From positions 1 through 64,000 of the forward strand of contig DATBHW010000057.1 in the NCBI GenBank assembly GCA_036557285.1: DNA of 64,000 bases, read 5' to 3'. Both the position numbers and the translations under genes were made by a program. This document shows positions 17,332 to 27,107 of this stretch, piece after piece. Every line of letters begins with the position of its first letter. The stretch's first letter is position 1. The notes beneath the pieces were generated by a model. It saw only the letters and a program-made list of their open reading frames with translations, was not told the DNA's origin and did not search any database. Source of the DNA: Ktedonobacterales bacterium. Lineage in GTDB: Bacteria; Chloroflexota; Ktedonobacteria; Ktedonobacterales; DATBGS01.

Positions 17332-18429
17332 ATGCAGCACGACCCTGACACACTCGACGCGCTCCGAACAGATCTAGCCGCGCTCACTGCCCTGCACGCG
17401 CCCTCTGGCGCAGAGCAGCCCGTCATTGCCCGGCTGCGCGAACTCTTTCGCCCGCTGGTTGATAGCGTGAGCGTCGATCATATGGGCAACCTGGCAGCCA
17501 CGCGCGCCGGACCCGCTGACACGCCGCATCTCGTGGTTTCGGCGCATGCCGACGAGATCGGCGCCGCTGTAGCGAGCATCGAACCTGACGGGTTCCTGCG
17601 GCTGGCCCCCCTGGGCGGCGTACAGCCCCGCCTGTTGGAAGGGCGCGCCGTATGGGTCGCAGGCCATCCTGGCGTGATCGGCGCTCGCTCCGGGCATTTG
17701 ACCGCGCGCGACGAGCAGGGCAAAGGCGTCGCCCTCGCCGATCTCTACGTGGACCTGGGAGTTGATGATGCGGCCAGCGTCGCCGCCCTCGGCGTGCGCA
17801 TTGGTGATCCGGTTGTGGTTCTCTCTGAACTGCGGAGCCTGGCGGGAACGCGCGTCGCTGGCAAGGGGATTGATAATCGCGCGAGCTGTGTCCTCCTCCT
17901 CCACCTGCTGCGGCGGCGGCATGGGCAGCCGCTCCCCTGCACGCTGACCGCCCTGGTAGCCGTACAGGAAGAAGTAGGCTTGCGCGGAGCCATCGCTGCC
18001 TTCGCCCGCCTCAAGCCTGATCTCGCCATTGTCGTAGACACTTTCCCTGCAACTGGCACACCCGATACCCGCCATCTGGCCTACAGCGCCCGCATTGGTC
18101 GGGGCGCTCTGCTCACGCCGGTATCCAATTCCAACTCGGGCGGATTTCTGCTGCCGCACGCGGCGCGCGATGTCTTGATCCGCGCCGCCGAACGTATCGG
18201 CGCGCCCTATCAGCTTGCTATCGCTCCTGGCGGGGTCACAGATGCAGCCGCAGCGCACCTCGCCGCCGGAGGCATCGCCACGCTCGAAATCAAACTGCCG
18301 CGACGCTACTCACACTCGCCCGTAGAGGTGCTTGACCTCACGGATCTGGCGGCGGCGCTGGCGCTGGTAGAGGAACTGGTCCTCCATCCACCATCTCAGG
18401 AAGACCTGGCGTTCCTCCAGACCAGATAA
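17332..18429 (+). CDS. M42 family metallo-aminopeptidase
   Basis: The 365-residue protein is a di-metal aminopeptidase of the M42 (glutamyl aminopeptidase/FrvX-like) family that trims peptides in the cytoplasm, usually as a dodecamer. The metal and catalytic residues are visible: H72 (SAHADEIG), D181 (GKGIDNRASC), E213-E214 (QEEVGLRG), D236 (VVDTFP) and H328 (YSHSPVEV). The ATG at 17332 has an AAGGAG site. The frame stays open upstream to 17014, but that part is repeat element copy B and should not be annotated as protein. A TATAAT at 17233 abutting the repeat may serve as promoter. Confidence 0.92.
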   Translation: MQHDPDTLDALRTDLAALTALHAPSGAEQPVIARLRELFRPLVDSVSVDHMGNLAATRAGPADTPHLVVSAHADEIGAAVASIEPDGFLRLAPLGGVQPRLLEGRAVWVAGHPGVIGARSGHLTARDEQGKGVALADLYVDLGVDDAASVAALGVRIGDPVVVLSELRSLAGTRVAGKGIDNRASCVLLLHLLRRRHGQPLPCTLTALVAVQEEVGLRGAIAAFARLKPDLAIVVDTFPATGTPDTRHLAYSARIGRGALLTPVSNSNSGGFLLPHAARDVLIRAAERIGAPYQLAIAPGGVTDAAAAHLAAGGIATLEIKLPRRYSHSPVEVLDLTDLAAALALVEELVLHPPSQEDLAFLQTR

Positions 18430-18547
18430 AAGACCTCCCAACAGGGAACCCTCAGCGCGTTACCTCCTGTCTCATCGCTGTGAGTTCGCTACCCTGGAGG
18501 AATGTCCTGGAGAGCAAACGAGCGGCTGGCGCACGAACCCAGGCGCC

Positions 18548-19972
18548 CTAGAGATTAATCTTGGTCTCCAACACCCTGGCATGAAGTTGCACCGCTTCAG
18601 CCACCGCCTGGGAAAACGACCGCCAGGGGTCGCTCGCTGGCTCTACAAGCGCCTTGACGCGCTCGTAAAAGGTATTGATCGGGCTGCCCTGGGGGGCAGT
18701 AGCCTCGACCTGCACCGTATAATCTTCCGGTGAGACGGTCTCGTTGTACAGCCGCAGCGAGGTAGCCTGCAAGTGTTCATCGAGAAGGATGGCTGCTGCC
18801 CCATAGATCGGCGATGGCTCGCGGTGATCGACCACCCAGCCGCCGCTGTTATACACGCTCATCTGCTCGGGGAAGCCAGCAAAGCGCATCTGCTGCTGAA
18901 AGGGTTTGTGCGTATGGCCGAAGACCAGCGCCATATTCGGCGGCATAGCAGCCTGCTTGCTCTCGATCTGCAACTGCTCAAGCAGCGGGCCCTCCAGAAA
19001 CCAGTGCAGCCCCTCCTGCGCGTCGGGACTCAACAACTGCTCTGGTTCGTGTCGTTCCAGGCCGGCTACTCTGCCAAGTGTCAAGTCCAGAATCCACGCC
19101 AGTCCCTTCGTTTCGATGCCTTCCGCCCATTTTAGATGGTTATATTTCTTCACCAGGCTGCCCGCAAAGTTTTCGATCAACTTTTCAACCTGATGCTTAT
19201 CCTGAAGCTTATCGTACAGCAGGCCAATATCACGCCCCACATCGCCGGAGCGGCCCATCGTTGACCAGAAGAAGTCAAGCCAGGCAAAGTTTTCTGCCTC
19301 CACCTCCCACACCACTTTTGGCCGCACGCGATCAGGAAAAATCATCGTATTCAAGGTACTCATCAATGAGTAGATGCCTTCAATGTAATGACCATGCGTG
19401 AAGATCACACACCGCTGCCCATCGCGGCTGAACAGCGCGTAATTGGGATAGGCCACCCCCACCACCGCATCCGAAAGATGCGGGCGTCGGCGCAGCAGAT
19501 TGGTCAAGAAATGCTCCAGCACGAAATCGGGCGCAACCATTTTGGTCGTATGCCAGGGGGCCGCCAGAGGCGTCCCTGGGGGAATGCGGGTAATGAAGTT
19601 CACATACTGCGTCTCGCGGGCGCTCTCCCAGATGTGATGATCATGGTTGCCGGGGATATAAAGCAGCCGCTTGTCAAAAAGCGCCTCGCCATCTTCGGGA
19701 AAAATAAGCTCGACGAAACGCTCAAAGACCATCGCCGCCGTATTGGTCTCCGACAGCGCCATCTCCAGAATATCCCCGTTGAGGATCAGCCGGGGCTTTT
19801 CGGGACTGGTATTATGCGCAATCAACTCTCGTAAACAGGCGACAAATTGGACCAGCGCCGGACTGGCTTGAGCGGTCTCAACGTCTATCGAGCCGGGTTT
19901 AATGGCGGTCAACACGCTGTTATCTGCGCCAAGATGCAGATCAGAGAGGCAAACGTACCGGATGTCAGGCAT
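18548..19972 (-). CDS. Calcineurin-like metallophosphoesterase
   Basis: All blocks of the metallophosphoesterase fold are present in order: SDLHLGAD (residues 10-17), NGDILE, GNHDHHIWE, HGHY and GHTHKPF. Two metal ions bind at these Asp, Asn and His residues. At 474 residues it is longer than single-domain members; the region between NHD and GHTH is enlarged. The substrate is not known from sequence (phosphodiester or UDP-sugar hydrolysis are possible). AAAGGAG lies before the ATG. It converges on the M42 gene. Confidence 0.87.
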   Translation of the reverse strand: MPDIRYVCLSDLHLGADNSVLTAIKPGSIDVETAQASPALVQFVACLRELIAHNTSPEKPRLILNGDILEMALSETNTAAMVFERFVELIFPEDGEALFDKRLLYIPGNHDHHIWESARETQYVNFITRIPPGTPLAAPWHTTKMVAPDFVLEHFLTNLLRRRPHLSDAVVGVAYPNYALFSRDGQRCVIFTHGHYIEGIYSLMSTLNTMIFPDRVRPKVVWEVEAENFAWLDFFWSTMGRSGDVGRDIGLLYDKLQDKHQVEKLIENFAGSLVKKYNHLKWAEGIETKGLAWILDLTLGRVAGLERHEPEQLLSPDAQEGLHWFLEGPLLEQLQIESKQAAMPPNMALVFGHTHKPFQQQMRFAGFPEQMSVYNSGGWVVDHREPSPIYGAAAILLDEHLQATSLRLYNETVSPEDYTVQVEATAPQGSPINTFYERVKALVEPASDPWRSFSQAVAEAVQLHARVLETKINL

Positions 19973-20177
19973 CGCTATCAGTCTCCTTTACCATCAGACG
20001 ACCTTTCCCCGCTTACTGATCTGCTTTGGTGGGCGAGGCATCCTGAGCCTCAGCGCGCGAGGAGCAACAGGAAAGCGCCAGGATCACTGCGATCTGGCTG
20101 ACCAGCCGCAGCAGTGTTTCCACAGCCCTTAGCATAACTGAGGAATCGCAAGCTGGCAAGAGCCTGCGCGAAGAGCC

Positions 20178-20338
20178 GGTTCCACCACCTATCGGGCGGC
20201 ATCACCTGTAGCGCCGCCATCTTGGCGGCCAGCGTTGGCCTGCTGGTCCGCTGGCCTGGAGGGCGCACGCTCACCCTGGCGCAGCGGTGGCCGCCTGGGA
20301 GGCGGCGCTACAAGTGACCCCCGATAATTGGTGGAACC
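20178..20338. mobile_element. MITE-like palindromic element, copy C
   Basis: A short 161-bp copy with GGTTCCACCA at the left, TTGGTGGAACC at the right and inner arms CCTGTAGCGCCGCC / GGCGGCGCTACAAG. The flanks begin GCGAAGAGC (20168-20176) and GCGAAGGGG (20339-20347), 7 of 9 identical, which suggests a decayed 9-bp duplication with one base inserted at the left end. It lies upstream of the metallophosphoesterase gene. Confidence 0.7.
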
Positions 20339-20404
20339 GCGAAGGGGGAGGGGCGCCGCTGCCCCAGGAGGATTGCTCATCTGAAACACGCATGCCAACA
20401 TGGG

Positions 20405-20447
20405 TTGCCTGTACCGCCGCCGTCCCTGGCGGCGAGACGCTGCGCCA
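20405..20447. repeat. 43-base repeat block, module I
   Basis: This block is identical to 13264-13306 over 43 bases. It contains a short palindrome, CCGCCGTCCCTGGCGG. Together with copy C it fills most of the 544-bp space 19973-20516; the rest shows no feature I can support. Confidence 0.6.
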
Positions 20448-20516
20448 GCGCGGACGTGGCCCTGGGGCGCGAACGTTCCGCTCGTACCGCAGCGTTCAGC
20501 GCGATTCGAGATAGCA

Positions 20517-20819
20517 TCAGCGGCGAACTTTATTGGTGGGCCGATGCGATGAGGATTGCGACCAGTAGAGTTCGGTTCGGCTCATCCACTCCTCAGCCAT
20601 CACCGTCGCCATATCCGCCTGCTCAGCCTCCGCCGGGGCGCGCGGGGTAAATCCTATGGCTTCTTTCACCTGCTGATACTTTTTGGTCGCGCCTTTCAGT
20701 GTCGTAAAGCTCGCCAGAACCTGACCCTGGTGGATAACATAAAACTTCTGGGGTTCTGGCGTCCGTTCCGAGTCTTGTTCAATGAACAGATCAATATCAG
20801 GGATACCTTGCTTATACAT
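20517..20819 (-). CDS. Small hypothetical protein following the methyltransferase gene
   Basis: I do not recognise this 100-residue protein. It begins only 22 bases after the methyltransferase stop and has a GAGAGG ribosome-binding site, so it is probably real and co-transcribed. The N-terminal half looks like a small beta fold (PQKFYVIHQGQVLASFTTLKGATKKY), and the C-terminal end is polar and rich in Ser and Arg. No membrane segment or metal motif is visible. The linkage suggests a role tied to the methyltransferase. Confidence 0.6.
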   Translation of the reverse strand: MYKQGIPDIDLFIEQDSERTPEPQKFYVIHQGQVLASFTTLKGATKKYQQVKEAIGFTPRAPAEAEQADMATVMAEEWMSRTELYWSQSSSHRPTNKVRR

Positions 20820-20841
20820 CCAGTGTTTCCTCTCGCCAGGG

Positions 20842-22716
20842 TCACAGCGTCGGCTTTCTCAAGACGATCAGCGTCTCATAGTACGCGTCAAGTGAGCGCG
20901 GGCGCGCGTTTCGGTTCGCTTTATCTAATTGTATATCGTGGAGTGCTTCCACTTCAAAGCCCTTCCGCTCCGCCTCATCGGCCAGTATCTCGGCAACGTT
21001 GACAACCTGGAGCGGATCGCGTGTCGCAAATTGATAAAACGTGCTGGTTTTGCCGCTGACCACCACCGCCAGCGCCCCAGGCAGCAGCGCCCGGTACATC
21101 TGCTCGAACGTCAGGCGCATATCTAAAAAGTACCGCGCCGTCGGCTCCGCTTTGATGGCCCGCAGTTCATCCTGACGCAGCCAATCCACCACCCGGCGCT
21201 CTTCAGCGGTCAGTTCATCAGAGCCTATCCCACCGCCATCCATCGAGCCTATCGCATCATCAACCAGATCGTCCACATCCACATGATTCCTCATTTCCAG
21301 GGCAATCAGGGACGGCGCGCGCGCTTTGGCATAGCTTTCTCTGCCGCTGGACGCGGGCAGATAGGGAGGCGAGGTCACGACAATATCAAATCGCCCCACC
21401 TGCTCAGGGATATTCCGCGTATCAGCGGCGACGATCTCGGTATCGGCAAAGGCCAGGTGAATCGTCTGGCGCAGCCACTCGCAGGTGGCCGCCACCTTGA
21501 CATAATGCGCTAACGATACGCTAAACATCTGGGTCAGCGACGCCTTCGCAAAGGTCAGAGAGAAACGTCCAACGCCCGTCCCTAAAAAGCGCATACGAAT
21601 CTTGCGCGCAATGGCATCCGACATCAGGACGCGAAACACATGGCTCACGCGGGGATCACACCCGGCAATCGCCACCTGCATGCGCGCGATGTCTGCGCTG
21701 AGCCTGCCTGCTATCTCCGCAGACATGCGGCGGTTTTTCATCAGCCAGGCGGGAAACGTGATGGCGCTGTCAGGCGTCTCCGTAATGAGGGGATCAAATA
21801 AAGAAAGCTGCCCCGATGCCCGCGCATCGAGTCGAGCGATGGCCGCAGCGGCTTCGCTCGCCAGGAGCGCGCTTTCCAGGTGGACCGCCGCGAGCTTGGC
21901 ATGGGCGATCATCACCGACAGCGGATCAATGTCCAGCCCGACGCCCGGCATCCCCAGCAGCGAGGCTTCCAGCAGCGTCGTTCCACTGCCCACAAAATTA
22001 TCGAGCACGCGATGCGGGCCTTCTCCCAGGCGGATCGCGCACACATTGAGCATGGCGCGCGCCATACGGGGAAAGAACTTGGCTTTGTAATAGTGGATGT
22101 CGTGCGACAAATGCGAGGTCGTTGATTGGGCCGAAAGGGCCGCGCTGGCAAGCTTCGTCGCCTGGTGGTCGCCGGTTCTTTCGAGGATGGCATCCAGAAC
22201 CAGCGTCAGATTGCGCTTCGTATCCAGAATGCCCCGCGAGTGCCTGGCGATCACATCTGAGAGTTCGATCAGCGCGTAATGTGGCAGCGCCTGAATAATC
22301 AGTTGGTCCTCAGCCAGACGGTACGACAAGACCGGCCCCAGCGTCTCCAGACGCTCAGCCAGCGCCTCTCGCGCAGCCTGAGAGTCCGGCGCGACACAGT
22401 AGATACGCTGGATAAAGGAAACGCGCTGGACCAGGCGCGAGAGCCGAGAGAGCGGCCCCCAGGCCACATACCCCTGCGTTCCACTGGGGCGGGCAAGGTG
22501 ATCGAGCGCGCCGAACCCCTGTAACCCGGCCAGGCGCGGCGCGAGGCGCAGGGCATCGCGCATCTGGTCCAGAGTCTCCACTTTCCCAGGCAGGAACGCT
22601 TCCAGTTCCATGCGCGCCAGCAGCAAATCCCCTTCGAGAGCAATGTTGCGGCGCAGCTTAAAAATGAAAACAGGACATTGAGGGCCGCCGGATACATCTG
22701 AAGAATGTGCTGCCAC
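20842..22716 (-). CDS. SAM-dependent nucleic-acid methyltransferase, TRM11-like with SPPY motif
   Basis: The 624-residue protein has a class I methyltransferase core in which the SAM motif DNFVGSGTTLLEA (residues 239-251) precedes the catalytic TSPPYL motif (S449-Y452). A long N-terminal region of about 200 residues could be a target-binding domain like that of TRM11/TrmG10 tRNA enzymes. The gap of 200 residues between the two motifs is unusually large. SPPY is common in DNA N4-cytosine methyltransferases, while tRNA enzymes usually have D/N-PPY. No restriction enzyme is adjacent. Either a tRNA or a DNA target is possible. Confidence 0.75.
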   Translation of the reverse strand: MAAHSSDVSGGPQCPVFIFKLRRNIALEGDLLLARMELEAFLPGKVETLDQMRDALRLAPRLAGLQGFGALDHLARPSGTQGYVAWGPLSRLSRLVQRVSFIQRIYCVAPDSQAAREALAERLETLGPVLSYRLAEDQLIIQALPHYALIELSDVIARHSRGILDTKRNLTLVLDAILERTGDHQATKLASAALSAQSTTSHLSHDIHYYKAKFFPRMARAMLNVCAIRLGEGPHRVLDNFVGSGTTLLEASLLGMPGVGLDIDPLSVMIAHAKLAAVHLESALLASEAAAAIARLDARASGQLSLFDPLITETPDSAITFPAWLMKNRRMSAEIAGRLSADIARMQVAIAGCDPRVSHVFRVLMSDAIARKIRMRFLGTGVGRFSLTFAKASLTQMFSVSLAHYVKVAATCEWLRQTIHLAFADTEIVAADTRNIPEQVGRFDIVVTSPPYLPASSGRESYAKARAPSLIALEMRNHVDVDDLVDDAIGSMDGGGIGSDELTAEERRVVDWLRQDELRAIKAEPTARYFLDMRLTFEQMYRALLPGALAVVVSGKTSTFYQFATRDPLQVVNVAEILADEAERKGFEVEALHDIQLDKANRNARPRSLDAYYETLIVLRKPTL

Positions 22717-22787
22717 CTGGCGCTTCCTCGACTCATCTTTTCACCCATCATATCACGCCAGAGGAAGCAGCGCCGCTGCAAATCTTC

Positions 22788-25220
22788 TCAAGTCCAGGCC
22801 CAATTGCTGATCGCTGGCATATCCTCCAGATGCTCGCGCGAGTAGGCCACCGCCTGGTTTATCAGGTTGTTGCACTCGGCCATCAAGCCCTGAGCCTGCT
22901 CGCGCAGGCGCGGCACACGCCGCAGCGCCTCGATGCAGAGATGATAGCGGCTCATGCCGTTCATCACCACCATATCAAAGGGCGTGGTCGTGGTCCCTTG
23001 CTCGTTGAAGCCGCGCACATGGAACCGCTCCGCATGGGGCTGCCCATGCACAATCTCGTGAATCGCCCGTTGATAGCCATGAAAGGCAAAAATGACCGGC
23101 TTCTCAGCGGTAAAAAGCTCAACGAACCGGGTTTGATCCATGCCGTGTGGATGAAAGATACGTGGGAACAACGTCATCAGGTCCACCACGTTGACGACGC
23201 GCACCTTCAACTCAGGAACACGCTGGCGCAGCCACCAGGCCGCCGCCACCGTCTCCAGGGTGGGGATGTCTCCGGCGCACGCCAGCACCACATCGGGTTC
23301 CTGGCCCTGGTCGTTGCTGGCCCACTGCCAGACCGAAGCGCCCCGCGTGCAGTGTTCAATGGCTGCCTCCATGTCCAGCCACTGCAACTGAGGCTGCTTG
23401 TCAATCACAATCAAGTTCACATAATCCCGGCTGCGCAGGCAGTGATCGGCGACCGAAAGCAGGCAGTTGGCGTCGGGCGGTAGATAGATGCGCGCCACTG
23501 TCCCACGCTTGGAGAGCATCACATCAATCAGCCCTGGCCCCTGATGGCTGAAGCCGTTGTGGTCGTTGCGCCAACTGGTGGAGGTGAGCAGGACGTTGAG
23601 TGAGGCAATCGCCTCGCGCCAGGGCAGCCTGACGCTTTCTTCCAGCCATTTCGTATGCTGCACCGTCATCGAAGCCGACACCATCGCAAACGCTTCGTAG
23701 GTGGCAAACAGCCCATGCCGTCCGGTCAACAGATAGCCTTCCAGCCAGCCCTCGCAGAGATGTTCGCTCAACACTTCCATCACCCGGCCAGCGGGCGAGA
23801 CATGATCGTCAATAGCGATGGTCTTGCCCACAAAGCAGCGATTTTCGACCTCAAAGACATTGCCCAGCCGGTTCGAGGTCGTTTCATCGGGGCAGAACAG
23901 CCGGAAGTTCGCCTGCTGCGCATTGCGCGCGTAGATGTCGCGCAGCAGCTTGCCGAGCTGGCGCGTGGACTCATGCTGCTCCGTCGCCGGATGCTTCACC
24001 GGCAGCGCGTAGTCGCGGAAATCGGGCACGTCCAGTTCTACCAGCAGCTTGCCCCCGTTGGCATGCGGGTTCGCGCCCATGCGGCGCTCGCCCTCTGGCG
24101 CGAGTTCGGCCAACTCAGGAATCAGCCTGCCGTTCTGGCCGAAGAGTGCTTCAGGCTGATAGCTGCGCATCCAGGCTTCAAGATGGGCCAGTTGGCGCGG
24201 ATCGTCGCGCACTTTGCCCAGCGGCACCTGATGCGCGCGGAACGTGCCTTCCACCGGCAGCCCATCCACTTCCTTTGGTCCGGTCCAGCCCTTGGGCGTG
24301 CGCAGCACAATCGCGGGCCAGCGTGGCCGCCCGGAGACGCCTTTCGCCCGCGCCTCCCGCTGAATGGCGCGAATCTGAGCATAGCAGCTATCCAGCGTCG
24401 CGGCAAACTCCTGATGCAGCCGCATGGGATCGTCGCCTTCGAGAAAATAAACCGCGTAGCCGTTGCCCTCCAGGATGCCGCGCACCTCCGCGTCACTTGA
24501 ACGGCCCAGCACCGTTGGGCCAGCAATTTTGTAGCCGTTGAGATGCAAGATGGGCAGCACCGCGCCATCTCGCGCGGGATTGAGGAAGCTGGTCCCCTTC
24601 CAGGAGCCTGCCAGCGGCCCCGTCTCGGCTTCGCCATCGCCCACCACCGCCGCGACGATCAGGTCCGGGTTGTCGAAGGCTGCGCCAAAGGCATGGGTCA
24701 GGACATAGCCAAGCTCACCGCCTTCATGAATGGAGCCGGGCGTGGGGACACTGACATGGCTGGGGATGCCGCCGGGCGTCGAAAACTGGCGGAATAACCG
24801 CCGCAGCCCCTCGCTGTTCTGCGGGATGTCTGGATAGATTTCGGAGTATGTCCCCTCCAGATAGACGTTTGCTATCAGCGCCGGACCGCCATGACCCGGC
24901 CCGGCCAGGTAAATTATATCCACAGCCTGCTCTTTGATGAGCCGGTTCAGGTGGACATAAATGAAACTCAAGCCAGGCGACGTACCCCAGTGGCCCAGCA
25001 GACGCGGCTTGATGTGCTGCGGGGTAAGCGGCTCACGCAGCAAGGGGTTGTCTTGCAGGTAGATTTGTCCGATGGTCAGATAATTGGCGGCGCTCCAGTA
25101 ACGCTGCATCTTATCCAGCAGTTCTGCTGAAAGCGGCCCTTTGGCCGGGGCTGCTGGCGGCTGGGGGACTTTGCCGTGCCCGCGAACCGTACTGGAGATG
25201 GTGGTATCAAATTGAAGCAT
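22788..25220 (-). CDS. xfp: Xylulose-5-phosphate/fructose-6-phosphate phosphoketolase
   Basis: An 810-residue thiamine-diphosphate enzyme that splits xylulose 5-phosphate or fructose 6-phosphate with phosphate into acetyl phosphate and a shorter sugar phosphate. Length and sequence are typical: [20 protein letters not shown] near residue 70, [29 protein letters not shown] with the thiamine-diphosphate site, and [12 protein letters not shown]. It starts two bases after the acetate kinase stop, with GAGGG inside that gene's end. Acetate kinase converts its product acetyl phosphate to ATP and acetate, so the pair forms a complete energy-yielding branch. Confidence 0.96.
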   Translation of the reverse strand: MLQFDTTISSTVRGHGKVPQPPAAPAKGPLSAELLDKMQRYWSAANYLTIGQIYLQDNPLLREPLTPQHIKPRLLGHWGTSPGLSFIYVHLNRLIKEQAVDIIYLAGPGHGGPALIANVYLEGTYSEIYPDIPQNSEGLRRLFRQFSTPGGIPSHVSVPTPGSIHEGGELGYVLTHAFGAAFDNPDLIVAAVVGDGEAETGPLAGSWKGTSFLNPARDGAVLPILHLNGYKIAGPTVLGRSSDAEVRGILEGNGYAVYFLEGDDPMRLHQEFAATLDSCYAQIRAIQREARAKGVSGRPRWPAIVLRTPKGWTGPKEVDGLPVEGTFRAHQVPLGKVRDDPRQLAHLEAWMRSYQPEALFGQNGRLIPELAELAPEGERRMGANPHANGGKLLVELDVPDFRDYALPVKHPATEQHESTRQLGKLLRDIYARNAQQANFRLFCPDETTSNRLGNVFEVENRCFVGKTIAIDDHVSPAGRVMEVLSEHLCEGWLEGYLLTGRHGLFATYEAFAMVSASMTVQHTKWLEESVRLPWREAIASLNVLLTSTSWRNDHNGFSHQGPGLIDVMLSKRGTVARIYLPPDANCLLSVADHCLRSRDYVNLIVIDKQPQLQWLDMEAAIEHCTRGASVWQWASNDQGQEPDVVLACAGDIPTLETVAAAWWLRQRVPELKVRVVNVVDLMTLFPRIFHPHGMDQTRFVELFTAEKPVIFAFHGYQRAIHEIVHGQPHAERFHVRGFNEQGTTTTPFDMVVMNGMSRYHLCIEALRRVPRLREQAQGLMAECNNLINQAVAYSREHLEDMPAISNWAWT

Positions 25221-25222
25221 GG

Positions 25223-26425
25223 TTAATTCCCTCGTGAAAGCAGGCGATAGGTATGTCGGGCGATCATCAGGTCTTCGTTCGTTTGCATCACGCGCACGAC
25301 GGCAGGCCCCCCATCACGGGAAATGATCGGCGCGTGCGCTTCATTCCGCGCCGGGTCCAGGGTAATGCCCAGGAACTCCAGCCCCGCGCAGATGCGCTGG
25401 CGAACAACGGCGGCACGTTCACCAATCCCGGCGGTAAAGATCAATGTCTCCAGCCCGCCCAGCGCAGCCGCCAGCGCCCCCAGGAACTTCTTCGCCTGAT
25501 AGCAGAAGAGCGCAATCGCCTCGGCGGCGCGCGGGTCCGAAGCTTCCCGCTCCAGCAGATCGCGCATGTCTGCGCTCGTTCCTGAGACGCCTAGAAGTCC
25601 CGCTTGATGGTTGACCACCTTACTCACTGTAGCAGCATCCATGCCTTGCGCTGCCAGCAGATAGAGCAGCACGCCAGGGTCCAGATCGCCGGAGCGCGTA
25701 CCCATCACCAGCCCGCCCGTAGGGCTGAAGCCCATTGTCGTCTCAACGCTCGCGCCGCCCTGCGCAGCGGCCATGCTGGCCCCGTTCCCCAGGTGCGCGA
25801 TAATCACCCGCCCATCAGCCGCGCCAGCGTCTTCCTTGCGCAAGGCGCGCAAAATGTACTCATACGAGAGGCCGTGAAAGCCATAGCGCAGCACGCCCTC
25901 ATCCGCCAACCGGCGAGGGAGCGCGTAGAGCTGCGCGACGCGGGGCATGCTGCGGTGAAAGGCTGTATCAAAGCAGGCCACCTGGGGTAGAGCAGGGTAC
26001 GCCCGCTGCGCAGATTGAATGGCGCTGATCGCCTGGGGCAGATGATCGGGATCAATAGAGACTAACCCTTGAAGTGCGTTTAAGAGGTTAGCATCAATCA
26101 GATGTGGTTCGCTGTAACGGCTGCCCCCATGCACCACCCGATGCCCTATCGCATCCAGGTTACTATCAAGCTGGCGCTGTCGCAGCCCGTCAAATACCAT
26201 CTGCAAGCCAGCCGCGTGGTCAGACAGATCGCGCCGCTCATCCAGCAGAGTCGCGCCGCTGTCGTCAGCAATACGCAGCCGACTGCCGGAGAGGCCGATG
26301 CGCTCCACCTGCGCCGAGATATGCAGCCGTTCCTCGCTGTCCAGGTCGTAGAGCGCCGCCTTGAGGCTGGACGAACCCGTGTTGATCGTCAAAATCCGTC
26401 TGCTTTGCCGGTTAGACATCCTCAT
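25223..26425 (-). CDS. ackA: Acetate kinase
   Basis: The 400-residue enzyme carries the family signatures [16 protein letters not shown] at the N-terminus, [11 protein letters not shown] and [22 protein letters not shown]. It makes ATP from acetyl phosphate in the cytoplasm. It lies directly upstream of xfp on the same strand and probably shares one transcript with it, and with the truncated gene at 26467. ATG at 26425 or 26419 could be the start; both lie after GGAAAGAG. Confidence 0.96.
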   Translation of the reverse strand: MRMSNRQSRRILTINTGSSSLKAALYDLDSEERLHISAQVERIGLSGSRLRIADDSGATLLDERRDLSDHAAGLQMVFDGLRQRQLDSNLDAIGHRVVHGGSRYSEPHLIDANLLNALQGLVSIDPDHLPQAISAIQSAQRAYPALPQVACFDTAFHRSMPRVAQLYALPRRLADEGVLRYGFHGLSYEYILRALRKEDAGAADGRVIIAHLGNGASMAAAQGGASVETTMGFSPTGGLVMGTRSGDLDPGVLLYLLAAQGMDAATVSKVVNHQAGLLGVSGTSADMRDLLEREASDPRAAEAIALFCYQAKKFLGALAAALGGLETLIFTAGIGERAAVVRQRICAGLEFLGITLDPARNEAHAPIISRDGGPAVVRVMQTNEDLMIARHTYRLLSRGN

Positions 26426-26466
26426 GTCTCTTTCCAGATCGCCTGAGCGTCTGTCGTTGTTCTTGC

Positions 26467-27075
26467 TCAGGTCAATGCGGCCAGGCGCTGGTTCGCTTCC
26501 CCGCGATAGAGGCCGCCGTGATAGCAGATAACCGTTTCGATGTCGTACCGCGCGAGCTTTTTCAGTGACTCCAGGGCCAGCGGCATATCAAGTGTTGCTT
26601 GTTGGCTCGGCCCCTGCAACTGCCCATCCACCACCCTCAGCGCGTCTCCGGCGATCAGCGTCTTACTCTGGCGATGATACAGGCAGATATGCCCAGGCGT
26701 GTGGCCCGGCGTGTTGATCACGGTAATGCCGCCGCAGTACGGCAGTTCCTCGCCATCCGCAACCGTTTTGTCTACGGCAGCCCTTGGCGGGTTCTCAAGC
26801 CTCGCCTGAAATGCCTGGCGCGCCTCCTCCGGCATCTCAGCCGGTAAAGCGGCCACCGCCTGAGCGATGGCCTGCGGCGTTAATTTCAGCGGCCTCTGGT
26901 CGCCCTGAATAAACGGCTTTTCGATTTCATTCGCTAAGACTTCGACTTTTTGCGGCGCTTCCTTCAGCATAACTGGCAAGCTGCCAATATGGTCCAAGTC
27001 CTGGTGCGTTACAATAATAGTATTGAGCCTCTCAAATGGGACGCCCGCCTGCTGCATGGCCTCACGAATTGACAC
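26467..27075 (-). pseudogene. 5'-truncated metallo-beta-lactamase-fold hydrolase
   Basis: The sequence keeps the metal motifs THQDLDHIG, a later His in NTPGHTPGHICLYH and Asp in LIAGDALR, but it lacks the first strands of the fold (normally 40-60 residues ending in an IDTG-type motif). The apparent GTG start at 27075 lies inside the right end of the IS605-type element; the native reading frame begins at about 27068. No missing N-terminal coding sequence is found on the other side of the element, so a deletion or rearrangement accompanied the insertion. Probably inactive, although a short protein might still be made from the element's GTG. Confidence 0.7.
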
Positions 27076-27107
27076 TCCCCAAAGCTATACGCAAGGGGAT
27101 TCTTCCT

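Noticed and set aside
20842-22716. Restriction-modification or other defence system at the methyltransferase
   Set aside because: No nuclease, specificity subunit or other defence gene is adjacent, and the long N-terminal region fits a TRM11-like enzyme as well.
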